Assembly: GCA_000467715.1 (NCBI GenBank)
Contig: AJFK01000136.1
Location: 1 to 33,122, forward strand
Source of the DNA: Hysterium pulicare CBS 123377
Lineage: Eukaryota > Ascomycota > Dothideomycetes > Hysteriales > Hysteriaceae
DNA: 33,122 nt
Reading direction: 5' to 3'
A program made the position numbers and the translations under genes. The notes beneath the pieces were generated by a model, which worked only from the letters and a program-made list of their open reading frames with translations, did not search any database and had not been told where the DNA came from. Positions 21,573-33,024 of the stretch are shown in pieces. The stretch's first letter is position 1, and every line of letters begins with the position of its first letter.

Positions 21573-23168
21573 TCAAGGCTCGGCCAGTCCATCCACAAAC
21601 CTCCCCGTATCCAGATCCGCTTTTTGGGAATCGACAAAACGACTCTTGGTAACGACTTTATGCCCGAGATATAGAACGACGAAAAGTATCAGGCTAACAT
21701 ACGCAGTCTGTGGTGTTCCAGGGGATGAAGGCCGTGAAACCTGGAGTCAAAGTAACAATGACACAGAAAATGAGACCATACCACGCCAAGAATGGCTGGA
21801 CTATGGCTTTATAAGGAAGCGTGTCGCGGCTTACACGATGCGCTTCCAATGCAGCCATAAAGCGCAAATGGCAGATGTTGATGTAGAACCAGGCGATGAA
21901 GCCTGCAACGCCAATGATGTTGAGGAACCAGTTGAAGACTTGGCCTCCACGGTCGGAGAGATTCATGAAAGCGAGGATGCCGAATACGCCGGTAAACGCG
22001 ACGGCGAAGTATGGAACGGCCCTCTTTGAAGCTCTTTAGAAAAAGGCGGGCGCGCAGCCTTCTTTGGCAAGACCGACTAGGATACGACTGCCAGAGTGGA
22101 CGTTTGAATTGGCCGCGGAGAGGACCACGGTGAGAAGAACGGCATTGATAAGGCCGGGAATGCGAGTTGAGTTGCGATTACGAGGGGCGCGACGAACCCG
22201 CGTCGGTTTTGCCGGTGAGGAGGTTTCCGTTGTTGTAAGGGACGAGAATACCAATGAATAAGATCGTGAAAATGAAGAGGGAGAAGATACTGAAGGAAGT
22301 GTTTCGGATGGCTACTGGCATTGTCTTGCGAGATTGGCGCTTTCTCCGGCGCCAATGCCGACACCTTGATTGGAGAATCCGGCTTGGATCAGTACTGCCC
22401 AGAATCCAACGAGTTTTGCCTTCGCTCCAGTGGACACCAATAGGTATGGAGCAAATGCGCCCGGGTCGTTCCAATAGTGGAATCCAATCTAGCCTTGCTG
22501 ATCTGCACCGGTATTTATGCAGGTGGAGAATATTGCAAATCCTAGTAGAGCAATGACTCTGATACTAGCAAACCAGAACTCGATTTCGGCAAAGGAATCT
22601 ACGTGCAAGAAATTGAGTAGTGTGATCGGTACCCAAAATATCGCGATGAAGATGCCAATACTCAGATCAGCATTCCAATATTGAACGATAAGCCCCGCAG
22701 CAGTGAGTTCAAGCGCATGGGTGATTGCCCACAAGAAGAAGTATTTCCATCCCATAGAGAAAACAAGACTAGGGTCGACAAATCGTGCAGCGTAGCGAGT
22801 GAAAGCACCTGAGATAGGGATATATGTAGCCATCTCGAGTATGACCGAGTAGACCAGGGATCCAACGAAAGCACATGCGACTAGAGCGCCTGCGGGACCG
22901 GCCCGCGAGATAGAAGTTCCGCTCGCAATGAATACTCCTATTCCAACAGTTCCACCTGAAGTATATCAGCGTCTGATTATCTTCGGAGTGATACGAAATG
23001 CTCACCAATAGCAATCAGCTGGAGATGTCTGCTCTTCAACTTCCTCTGGAGTTCATTGGACGAGGAAGAAGTTTGTTCCTCAGTATCATCGCTTGATGAG
23101 CGAGCACTTGGCTTCTCCGTCACTTCATTCCCTATGGCCTTGGTGGCATGGCCTTGATCAACTTTCAT
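21573..23168 (-). pseudogene. Amino-acid permease (YAT/APC family), broken
   Basis: An intact copy would import amino acids at the plasma membrane with protons. Exon 1 (23168-23006) encodes a polar N-terminal tail and the RHLQLIAIG motif; a 50-nt intron (23005-22956, GTGAGC...TTCAG) joins it in phase to GTVGIGVFIASG. Exon 2 then reads as a normal permease through HVDSFAEIEFWFASIRV. Lesions: TAG at 22489-22491 before IGFHYWNDPGAF; a frame change near 22325-22340 before KTMPVAIRNTSF; two more within 22150-22210 around APLVIATQLA and PGLINAVLLTVVLSAANSN; TAA at 22036-22038 after EGCAPAFF; and a frame change near 21697-21705 before YVSLILFVVLYLGHK. The normal C-terminus (VTKSRFVDSQKADLDTGR) ends at a stop at 21573-21575. 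Another in-frame ATG lies at 23231. Confidence 0.88.
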
Positions 23169-25422
23169 AATGAGTATTTGCGGCGAAAAATCGACAATAG
23201 TATAAAGGTTAGAGGTCGGCTGATGTTTCATAAATAATCGAAGCGTTCCATTCTATCTAATTCAGCGTTGAAAGAAGTCGAGAGACGGATGTTACGATAA
23301 ATAGCCGTCTTTTCGAGTTAGTTGAATTGTTGGTAAGGCTGAAAGCGTATGAGCCCATGCAGCCGTCCGTGGTCAATGTGGAAGTTTGGTAGAGTTTTCA
23401 TGCCGGTCTCACAATCTGATACCATTACTACCTCTCACAAGACGTGACTTGGTCAGGCTTTCTCAAGCAATGGCAAATTCTCCCAGGAAGTGAAAATCTA
23501 ATATGTGCTGGAGACAAATATGGCTCATCAGGGATAACACGGATGGTTACGAGCGGCTACAGCTGGCTCGATAGAGGTGAAAGGGCAATATTCGAAATTC
23601 TGCGCTTCAGTATCGTGAATCGTTACTTTCATGACGCCAGCAAAGTGCCCAAGGAAAATTTGGCTGGCATATTGTCGGTCTTGGCGCGTTCTCCCGGATG
23701 TTTACTCCGAGGCTATGCGCCCTTCCATGCTTCATCTCTCACCACGTCACCTAACTCCTCAACCTTCATCGCCATCGTAACAAGACTGTAGGCTCTCATT
23801 GCGACATATTAGCGTCTTCAGCTCGTTGTTCTTTTCAGATTGGAATAGCCGGAAGTTCTCCTCAGCTTGAAATTGGCACCGTCGTCCTTCAGGCAGACAT
23901 TTAGAGGCCTTATTGCACATGTCAACGCTCGATAGGCTACAATCACCGGAAGGCTCCTATTCGAAGCCCAGGAGAATAATACACATTGGGGTACGAGAAA
24001 GCCAATCAGCAGGCTGGTGTGTATACACCCATGCGAAGCTGGGACCAACGACCGTACATAAGGATCCGGAGAACTCCTGCATAACAGTCGTAGTGGATAG
24101 TCAAGAAAGAATGTAGGGAAATGAGCGAAAGAAACGAACAACTTATATTTTGCTTTTCCCGAGAAGCATAACAGAGTCCGAGGAACAGGTAGATTAAGCA
24201 AAGCTTTTTCTCCCTATCCCTACTTACTTTGCAGCTTGTCTTCGTTGACTATCAAGGCATAAGGTAAGCAAGTCAATGGCAGCAAGCCAAACGTAGACTA
24301 TGGAACTCATATTGTCACCGGCGTCACACTGAACTCGAGCAAAGTCTTGAAGTCTTCGGGAGAGGCCCGAAAGCATGGCCCAGTGACATATGACCTGTTG
24401 AAGCGTGGTGTAGGACCGAAGGTCCGACGCCACGATTCATGCAGCCAAGACTCCCATGCAGCCACTGCATGCATATAAGGATGGGCTCCCGCCCTCCAGA
24501 ATCAATCAAGGTTGTTCGACCATCATACTCCTTACAATATGACCTAATTGGCAATCTAGATCTTGTTCTCGATCGTTGCCGATAGTACTTCTGACTGAAT
24601 TGCTCGTTCAACTCTGGAGATTGTCGAAGGACTCTATCCGGTTTTGTTGACTATTGGCCCAGAACCCTCCCCTCATCGTTAACTCGCAGCGACCAAGGCA
24701 CTGACATGTTCATAATAGAACGTGACGGACCTCAAAGCAATATTGCCTAAGGGCAGAGTGGGTGATGACCAAGTGGAACTTCAATCGGACGCTCAGTCCT
24801 AACATTTGAGACCGATTGACTTGGTCGTCGAACGTATTCGTCGAAAAGTACTCAGTCCTATACTTCTAGATGTGAAAGCCAACTTTGGCTCGTCTTCCAG
24901 AAGCTTTTCCTCCTTATAGTCACGCGGCTAGAGGGACCTCCCGATTCCTATTCCAGTATGCTTGTTTCGGGAGCTTACAGTGGTTTCTCCGGCACCGGCA
25001 TAAACAAAGGGAGAGAGATTCGCCTCGTCGAACCCTCCTCCGCTCTTGGATAAGACTACATATGCACCCCACAAAGTTCCAAAACCTTTTGGGCCGAGAA
25101 CTAGACCCGATGACCAGGGTACACTTTCTGTCAGGATCGAGTGGCTCGACTCAATCTCTCGAATCCGTCTGATGAGTCTGGGCATTCGTAATACTGAACC
25201 AGATTGGCGACTGCTGACCATCGGACTGTGGTCTATATAATCTCCCATGCATTTATCGTTGGCCGTCATATTTTTCGCTATCTGAAATAACCTCAAGGAA
25301 AAGAAGTCTTCCAATCCTTTTCAAAAGCATACCAACCATCGAACGAAGCACAAGGTAGAGCTCGTGTTACTTGTCTCAGATAATCTGTTCCTGCATTGGC
25401 AGCATTCCTCAACCATAGAACG
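23169..25422. other. Gene-poor stretch
   Basis: About 2.2 kb in which open frames on both strands are short and overlapping and show no family motif, membrane pattern or signal peptide. The left part should hold the former permease promoter, and the last 150 bases the leader of the next gene. Confidence 0.45.
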
Positions 25423-26714
25423 ATGACCGGCGCTCAACCGAGTAAGCTCCATTGGAACCAGCGGGTGGCCTTAGTCCGGCACAATCTCCACGAGGCCCGT
25501 CTCACCGGCGACTTCACTTTTTTCAAGACCCTCCAAGCCCACGCTCTCATCGATGGTACCGATCACGTCGCAGTGCTCAACTCCGTCATGGGAGACGAGA
25601 CCGATACCATCCTCTCAACGCTCGACAATCTCAACGCCGGCATCGCCTATGTACACCAAGACGCATTCAAGGCCGTTTACGACAGCGCAAAAGCGACCAT
25701 GTACAAGGCGGGCAATTCCCTCGACAGTCGCAAGTCACTTATAAGAGTGGATGTATTTCAGCAACGCGACATGGCCGACCACGCCATAGACAAAACAGCA
25801 AACTCGGCCATTTCGCTAATCGAAGCGCAACCATTCCACTACCAAGATGCCGTCGCGAACGCATGGATTGCTGGCGCGACCATCATCAGTGACGCTGTAG
25901 CTGTCTGCTTGAAAGAGATGGACGACATAGAAAACCGCATGGACGATTTCATCCGCCTCGAATATTCCTGGAACAGAATCCAAACCTCTGTCGACGCTGC
26001 CATCTGCGCCCTCCGTGGCATATTCAACCTCATGGCCGGTGGCAGTCGCAGCAATAGCATGCGTAGCTACAGTGTCTCCTCTACTATTAGCGATCCGCCT
26101 CCCCCTCGATCTCGCTCCTCATCCAGCGCCTCTGCCTTTGGTATGATCAAGCGCGCATTCAGTAACGCTCACATGATGCCCCCACCCAAGTCTTTCCGCT
26201 CTGGCTCCATCGCCGAATCAAACCCGTCAAGCTTAAGGCAAAGCATGAATAACGCCTGTCCAACGCGGATGCCACATTTCCACGACATAGCGACGCATCG
26301 CTTGAGCACCATTCCAGCTACGCCTTTGGCTCTCGAGCCACCTGTTCGGGCTGTCACTAGTCCGTTCAAGAGTAGCAAGGACGACTACTTTACCTTTGAC
26401 ATGAGTCCCAGTCCGAAGGGTGAATCGGCTTCTAAGGATGATGGGTTCAGGGAGGAGGCCATGCAACTGTATGTCATTTCATTTCTCTGCGCCTTTGATC
26501 GACAACGCCATCGCTGACTCTCTCTGCATTCTTTGGACAACGTCAGCCCTGCCTACCTCATCCGTGCCTATTCAAAAGTGCCCTTTGTTAACGTTTGTAT
26601 AGTGAAAGCCTCGACCCTCTCTACACTCCCACTTTGGACGAAGCAAATACGCTCCCCGCACCATTGACGCTTCGACGGCTCTCCGAAGCCTTCAGCCCTC
26701 CCATCACTGCCTGA
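25423..26714 (+). CDS. Unrecognised 385-residue helical protein
   Basis: I do not recognise the family. Model: exon 25423-26468, intron of 134 nt (GTATGT donor, GTTAAC branch, TATAG acceptor), exon 26603-26714. Splicing continues MQL into ESLDPLYTPTLDEANTLP. The frame is open a little upstream, but 25423 is the first ATG. Residues 1-215 or so look alpha-helical and soluble: LVRHNLHEARLTGDFTFFK, a His/Asp-rich turn, then SLIEAQPFHYQDAVANAWIA and LKEMDDIENRMDDFIRLEYS. Residues 220-385 are low complexity, with many Ser, Pro and Arg and several possible phosphorylation sites (PPPPRSRSSSSASAFG). No signal peptide is seen; one stretch near residue 155 is mildly hydrophobic but not a clear membrane helix. 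A cytosolic or membrane-associated regulatory role is possible but unsupported. Confidence 0.82.
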
Positions 26715-27265
26715 TCACCAGCTCGGATCGCCCATGCTGGGTAGTTCTTAACGGAAAAGAAATATCCTATAATGGGCCGACTATTGTGGTACCCATATTA
26801 CATAATGTTCGAATGTTCCTCCGGTTTCCAGCATGCACGTGAAGTTTGGTTCGTAGTAGGAAAAATGGAGTAATCAAGACCGCACGAAAAGGGGCAGTTT
26901 TGTCATAGTCATTCATTATTCTTTATTTGTCATCAGCAAATCCCTTCTTTAGGTAGAATATTATCACTTGTCACTTCTATTCTCAATTCCTCGCCTGCGT
27001 TTGCTTGCCGTATCGCACTGTTGATTTGAAAGATAATTCAGCAACACCACATTCTACAAAATATAAAATATGACTATCGTTTTTCCCTCCCTTTTCTTTG
27101 TGCCGCAAAAGTGGTATCTCCGATTCAAACAAACTTGAACCCTCCCTCCGACACTACAACAATTCAAGTATACTACAGCCGTGAAAACTCCAATACATCC
27201 CGCAATATCACCAGACGCCACTGAATGCCCATTCTGAAATGCCTTGTAGAGGCAGAGGGGTCTAT
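26715..27265. other. Intergenic between two convergent genes
   Basis: AT-rich stretch holding the 3' ends of the 385-residue gene (+) and the phospholipase gene (-). No coding signal on either strand. Confidence 0.6.
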
Positions 27266-30200
27266 TTAAACCTTTATATCTTCCTCGCTCTGACTCTGTT
27301 TAAAAACTCTATGTCTAGCTAGAAGCTGCGAAATCATGAAATGACTGACGTCTTCGTCCTGCCAGTACGAAAGGTGACTGGCGATGCTAGCAATGAGGGA
27401 GATGTCAAATGCCTATTCAAATTATCAGCCACTGACATTCCGCACTTGTAGGGGAGAAAATTTTCGACTCACCCCTTCCTGAATACTATAATCCACCCTT
27501 CCATTCGCATTCAGAGCTCGAACCTTCCCTTCCTCCTTCCTCAACTTCCGACTCCTTTCTTCAAGTTCCCGCCATTCCAAGTCCTTCTCAACTTTACCCT
27601 CCGCAGTATCACACTCACTCTCTCGACTCTTCCTCCGTTTTTGAAACCCTGCAAAGAGTGTCTCGATCTCCGAATCAATAAGCGTAGGCGGATGCTCACC
27701 TTCCTCACCAGCCGCAATCGGTTCGCTGCCCAGACGACGTTTCTTTTCGTCATTATGCCCCGCAATATTTGGTTCGGTGGGCCCGACGCCTGCACCGACA
27801 TTCGTACCAGCGCCGATAGACAATGGCCGGCGAGATTTCGACCTATCGGCTCCTTGACCACCTAAATCGCTCCTGAGTTGCTGCGCATCAACTCCCGAGA
27901 TGCCAAGACTTCGATTCAGGATTCCGCTTGCTATGCCAGAGGATATTTGACTCCAAAGTCCGGTAACGCTTTGACCCACTCGTGCACCTATACCTGTAAG
28001 ACCCTGGCCGACGGGCGCACCGAAAATACCTTTCTTGGTATAAGGAAGTGGTTGAGATTTTAGAGATGCCATAGCGGCGGAGATGAGAGGCTCGATACGG
28101 TAGCTGATGGGATCCGTGGGATGAAAGATATTGAAGATTTGTGCACACTTTGGGGATGAAGTTGTGATGTCGAAAGCTCTCTCCGCAGATCTCTGGGCAG
28201 AAGATGAGAACGGGTCTTCTAAGGAATCAGCAGGAGTCTCAGGAGGGGCGAATGCAGAGGAGGGAGCGCGAGAGGCGATAGTTCGACCTTTCAGCATCTG
28301 GAAGAGACCAATGGGGGAGCCGAGAGCGTAGAAGTCCTCGACTTCGAAGTCGAGCTTCAGGTGTTCATCTGTGGCGCGTCTTTGCTTGGAGTTGTGGTCT
28401 TTCGATTTGTCATCTCTTTGCTGGCAGAGAATGTCGAACATGATTGCTGATCCTAGAGAATGCCCCACAAGGCTAACCTTACCTTTGAAAGATGGATTGC
28501 GGTCTGTGAACAACCGGTATATGCGATTACACTCCTGCAAAACTATTCGGGATATGTGACCCTTATAAGCGGGACTTTGGTATAGCAAGATGTCAAGTGC
28601 AAGGTCGGTGATCAAGTTTCGCACAGCGGGGACTCCTTCGACAGTAATGTCCTCCAGGTTTGGGTACTCCTGGTCGTCGAAATCAAGGTCACCAAGATCA
28701 TGCTCTTTGCGGTTATGCTTCAAGCTCTGTTTTGGGAAGTCAAGGAGATGTCGCCAACAGATTGGAAGTACTTGAACCCGGCAGTTCTTGATTGCCTTGT
28801 CGACTTCTGAGTTTAGAGCCTGTAGGTCTGCAGAGCTAGTGTAAATGGTTTTCAGAGACTTCCTGAACGTGTTGACATCGTGCACAAAGTTGACACTCTC
28901 CATACGCATTCCTAATCGCTGTCCAATACCATGGGTAATGAGAAGAAGGTGCTCAATTTCTCGACCTTGTTCGTCATCTGTCTGGTCATTGTAATCCTCA
29001 CGAATCTCCTTCTCGTCACGTTTTCGACTTTCCTCTTCTTGTCTTTCCAGATCTTCAGGATCAACAGAAGTAACAAGAGATGACAAGTGTCTTTCCAACG
29101 TTTTTCTTCGAGCTTCGGAAGGAGATTGCACAGGTTCTTCCTCAGTATTCGAAATAGGATTCGGATGTTGATCATCCTTCTTTCCGTCTTTGCTGGAAGT
29201 GGATCCGGATGATCCAGGTCGGTCAGGATCCTTGTCGTCCTTCTTTTTAGAAGGATCAACATAACCGCGGATGAATTTGGTTCCAGCAAAATGTCCACCG
29301 CCCCTAAAACGCTGATATACAGTGCTACTCATTCTTGTATACAAATCGTCTGTGAGCTGCCAAGCGGTCGTTGCATCGTCATAGGTCACGACCGAGTTCA
29401 TGTATGCACCGAAAAGACGATGGGTTCTCACTTGATCATCTTGTGGGGAGGGTTCGTAAGGTATGGAGGAAGGGCTCTTCGGTGTTGAAGAGGCTACCTC
29501 AGCTCTCAAGTTATCTGACGAGGTCTTTGGCGTTATGGGATTCGATTTTGAGAGACTGGGCGCTCGTCGAAGGTCGTCAGCTCCCTTCAAGACCATCGAG
29601 GATGGTCGGGGTCTAGGTTGCGAGGCGGCACGTTTATCCGATTGCGCAAATCTCCATGGTTTTGTTTTCAAATAGCCTTCCTCCAATTGAGTCGCAAGAT
29701 TTTCATCACAGGGCGTTCCATCTATAGTTCTTTCAATGATTGGATTAAACGCGCATTTCTTCGGACACACTTACCCTGATGAAACCAAGTGCCACGTCGG
29801 ACCTCGTACACAGGTCCAAGCCAATATGCGGGTGCCAGTTCGCGAGTCTGAATATCCACGTCGAATAGATAATCTTCATTGACCGGGACCTTGGTCTTAC
29901 TTCCCACCTCCAAACCCTCAATTTTGCTGTCCCGCTCATGGTGTCCATATCTCGGGCTGCCAGGTATATCCAATCGCTTTTCATTTGCATCCACTTCGTC
30001 TGCAAGCCTGTGAAATGTTGATTCTATGGCACGCGAGTCAACGGGGGAGAATGACATCCACTTCTTGGGCCGCTGTATAGTTTTATCGGAAGGTTGTGCA
30101 GGTGTGCCAGAAGGTAACGGTTTACGTTTCGGTACCTATCGTCTCGGCGCCTCGTCAGTAATTAGTTTCTGGTTTCATGGCGTATTGTTACCTACATCGA

Positions 30201-30444
30201 TTGCATGAAACCACTGCACGACCAGTGGCGGGCAGTCTCGAGGATAGTTTCTCAGGCTTAGCCTATGCCTATAGTTGATGACATGATCTCCTCCCCTTTG
30301 AGACACTATATCAGATTCGGAGGCACCTTCGTCGCCATCCTGGTTCTGTGGAGGGTTCGGTGTAGCACTGCGAGAGCCCCAGGGTGATAGAGCATTTATG
30401 CTTGCAGAGAGATAGGATTTGTTCTCTGGCGTCGACATTTTCAT
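27266..30444 (-). CDS. DDHD-domain phospholipase A1 (phosphatidic acid-preferring type)
   Basis: The family hydrolyses phospholipids, often phosphatidic acid, and acts in membrane traffic or mitochondrial lipid homeostasis. Model on the - strand: exons 30444-30196, 30135-29775, 29721-27473 and 27412-27266; introns of 60, 53 and 60 nt, all in phase; 1001 residues. The N-terminal third contains CPPLVVQWFHAIDVPKRKP, then WMSFSPVDSRAIE, YLFDVDIQTRELAPAYW and RRGTWFHQDGTPCDENLA, as in fungal members. The lipase nucleophile motif GHSLGS is near residue 625. EDFYALGSPIGLFQ and FNIFHPTDPISYRIEPLI follow at about 665-748, and the last exon supplies SHLSYWQDEDVSHFM, the terminal DDHD element. Without the last intron the reading ends early and loses that element. 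Long charged, Ser-rich loops separate the blocks. The start at 30444 is the first of two nearby ATGs (also 30438). Confidence 0.92.
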
Positions 30445-31282
30445 CCGCGGCCGGCCTTTGCCGCCGGCCTGCTTCTCGTGGGCGCAGTTGGACGCGAGGC
30501 TGCGAAGGTGACTTGAAAGCTGGGATTCCTGGTGATGAATGCGAAACTGTTCGCGAAGGAAGCTGCGAAGATGAGCGTATAGGGCCAACTTGGTAGGAGA
30601 TTCGAGTTTCTCAATATAGGGAGGTAGAGAGGAATAATATCGAAAGCACAGTTGTCCGAAGGAGTGACTGAGAGTTGGCGGGTATTGGGGTTGAAGGATG
30701 AAAGTGTGCCTGAATTCCACCTTGCATGTGCAAGGTTCCGCTGACATCATCCGTGCGTTCAACCCCGAGACGCGACGGTCGTTGTTCCTAAGCACCAAAA
30801 CCACATCCATGCACCGTTCCACAGAAGCAGAGAGTAACCTCGCAGTAAAGACCAATGGAACAGCTCCTGGATTTCATCTTGTCCTGGAGAGTCTTCGGGT
30901 TCTTCGGCCAGATGGTACAGGAGAAGGCATACAACGCTGCTCGATGTGGGTGGAGTCCATAACCGAGGACAAATCATTGATTTTACCACAGGGAGGGAAT
31001 GCGCGTGCTCTGGTTTTCCATTGTCTTCAATTCTATTGAAACCCAAGCTCGTCGCAACTCTCTCTGTCTCTCTGTCTCTCTGTCTCTCTGTCTCTCTCAC
31101 TCTCTGTCTCTCCCACTCTCTCTCTCTGTGTTCAATTTTATACCTGTCGTCAAAAATTAAATTCGTCCGTGAACCTTATGATTCAATCTCAATTCAACGC
31201 CAACACGCGTCTCCGGTTCGCAAGTCAATCCATAGCATCCTAATCCTCCACCGCTGCACTCCCCCCCACCTTTCACTATCCC
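30445..31282. other. Upstream region of the phospholipase gene
   Basis: The phospholipase frame stays open on the - strand to 30855, but codons before 30444 do not resemble family members and are probably leader. The right part holds a CT/GTCT microsatellite and a C-rich tract. Confidence 0.5.
31057..31128. repeat. CT/GTCT microsatellite
   Basis: Runs of CTCT are broken regularly by GTCT to give an octamer-like TCTCTGTC period over about 70 bases. It lies about 600 bp upstream of the phospholipase start and may be part of a pyrimidine/purine-rich promoter. Confidence 0.85.
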
Positions 31283-31998
31283 TCACTGCACACAACACTC
31301 CGCCTTCTTCATCTTCTCCGATCCAGGCACCTTCTTCACCCTCTTCAACCCCCCTTCAAAGCGCCCACAAGTCCCTTCAACCCCTCCCAAGCCATCGCTC
31401 CTGCCTGCATTAACTTTCTCAAGCCTTTGTCCCATCATTCTTACTCTGAAGCCACAACCAATTGACCCGCTCCGGAACGAATCAATAAACCAACCTCCCT
31501 TCATCAATGTCAAAATGCCCCCTTCCCTGCTCGGGAATGTTCTGCCAGAGGAGACCGCCAGGGGATTTGAAGGGGCGGACACCTTGGGGGTGGGCGCGTT
31601 GGGCAAGGTGTTTTGAGGCTTGAGGTGGGTAAGCGGAGAGTTAAAGGCGAACTGGTCATTCTCTGCTTGCAGGTACGTGAGGCGGTAGCGTAAGAAATGC
31701 AGACCGGAATGGAGTTTGTATGAGGAGTAGAGAGAAAGGTCATTGACGCGGCGGAGAGGCTAGGAACTTGGGTCCAAAGGGCTTTATTAAACCAAGTCGC
31801 TGAGCCATTAAAAGTTAACAATGCCTCTGATGAATTTCCGGATGGAACGAAGGAGTATCGGAAGTAAGCGAGAGACGTACTCTGAACCGTGGTCACAACT
31901 CCCACTGACATTTTAACCACTGTGATGTTCTTCATTTTCTTTTCCTCTTTCTTCGCCTTAGCCTTTAAGTCCAAAGCATCTGCCAAGGATGTTTTCAT
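31283..31998 (-). other. Coding-like segment, gene model unresolved
   Basis: An ATG-started - strand frame from 31998 (KTSLADALDLKAKAKKEEKK) has an apparent donor, A|GTACGT, near 31882. Further down, a different frame from about 31760 to 31283 reads in a protein-like way (YKLHSGLHFLRYRLTYLQAE, then NSPLTHLKPQNTLPNAPTPK). Candidate acceptors (CTCAG, AAAG, CCTAG) do not join the two in phase. It may be a small gene with an exon I missed, two unrelated frames, or a fourth broken gene. The tail after about 31500 (GGWFIDSFRSGS) is probably not coding. No family recognised. Confidence 0.3.
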
Positions 31999-32397
31999 TG
32001 ATTAGCGAACGAAAGTTAGGGCGAAGACGATTGTTAAGAAAATGATATTCAAGCTATATTAGACGCGTACTTTCTAGTTCTTTCCATCATTCTGATACCT
32101 TGTCCAATCCACCAGCTGTACAGAAGTTCGGTGAGGGCGAAGGCAGGGGTGCGGTCTATGCAAGCAATCTTCTCCTCTAGGGCAGTTATCGCGCAGCCGG
32201 TGAAACCAAGAGGGCTCCCACACTAAGTAGGCCGAGTTTATACATAGGCAGTTGTGATATCCATTGCCTTATGTATTTGGGTGTAATCCTGATCCTTCTT
32301 GTCCAATCCAGCGCAGTGTGGATCGGTTGGTCGATGCAGAGGGTCGGGTGGGTGGGTAAATTAATCGGTCGCTGGGGGTTCGAGAGCGTGTATCGCA
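31999..32397. other. Intergenic, no gene recognised
   Basis: Short frames only. No structure seen apart from the repeat that follows. Confidence 0.5.
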
Positions 32398-32700
32398 ATG
32401 AGCAGTTGTTGCTTCAAATTGTATGAGGATTCGCATAGAAATGAGAGTGTATCGTCGCAGCAGCTAGTGCGCGTCCCGAAGGTGTTTTCTGGTGGAACTA
32501 GGTAGCGTCCTAATTGTCAAGAGAGAGCATCGCAGCGAGCAGGCGTTGCTCGGATTTGTATGAGGATTCGCATAGAATTGGGAGGCCTTGGCGCGGCCGT
32601 CGGTGGCAGTGTTCAATTGTCAAATCGTTCGATCCTTCTGCTGGATTTCTGGTGTTTCTGGTGGAGCTAGGTGGCGTCCAAATTGATCAAATTGTTCGAA
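32398..32700. repeat. Degenerate direct repeat, two copies
   Basis: Copy one (about 32398-32520) and copy two (about 32531-32695) share the order GAGCAG..GTTGCT, TTGTATGAGGATTCGCATAGAA, and later TTTCTGGTGGA(A/G)CTAGGT(A/G)GCGTCC followed by AATTG. The first shared block is offset by 137 bases and the last by 169, so copy two carries about 32 extra bases inside. No coding function seen. Confidence 0.8.
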
Positions 32701-33009
32701 TCCAACCATACAATCAATTTCCTTCCTCCTTCCTCCCTTCCTTCCTTGGTGACGTTAATCCTTCTTCTTTCAATTCGGCGGCTAAGCTTTTTGAAAGGGA
32801 AGCTTTGCATAACCCTCAGTTTGTTCATCGGCCCTGCCTACCTTAGCAGCTAACCTCCAGCGAACACAGTACAGTGTGAATTGATTCGGTTTCTGATTGA
32901 TCGTCCCTTAGTCGTCGTCGGCAGCGGAGGTGGTGGAGGACAGTTCGTCGTACAGCGCCTACCCCGAGGTCCCTCTAGTTGACGGTTCACCCCAACTTCA
33001 AATCAACAG

Positions 33010-33024
33010 CCGTCAAATTGACGG
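33010..33024. promoter_or_regulatory. Palindrome CCGTCAA-A-TTGACGG
   Basis: A perfect 7-bp inverted repeat around one central base. A further TTGACGG half-site lies at 32979-32985, 24 bases upstream. The arrangement resembles a binding site for a dimeric transcription factor; its target gene would lie to the right of the window or leftward. Inference only. Confidence 0.4.

Noticed and set aside
21361-22029. 222-codon open frame on the + strand
   Set aside because: It runs antisense to the permease relic, whose - strand frames carry clear family motifs. It is a shadow.
32688-32705. TGTTCGAATCC resembling a tRNA B box
   Set aside because: No A box, acceptor stem or cloverleaf pairing around it. 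No tRNA gene found in the window.
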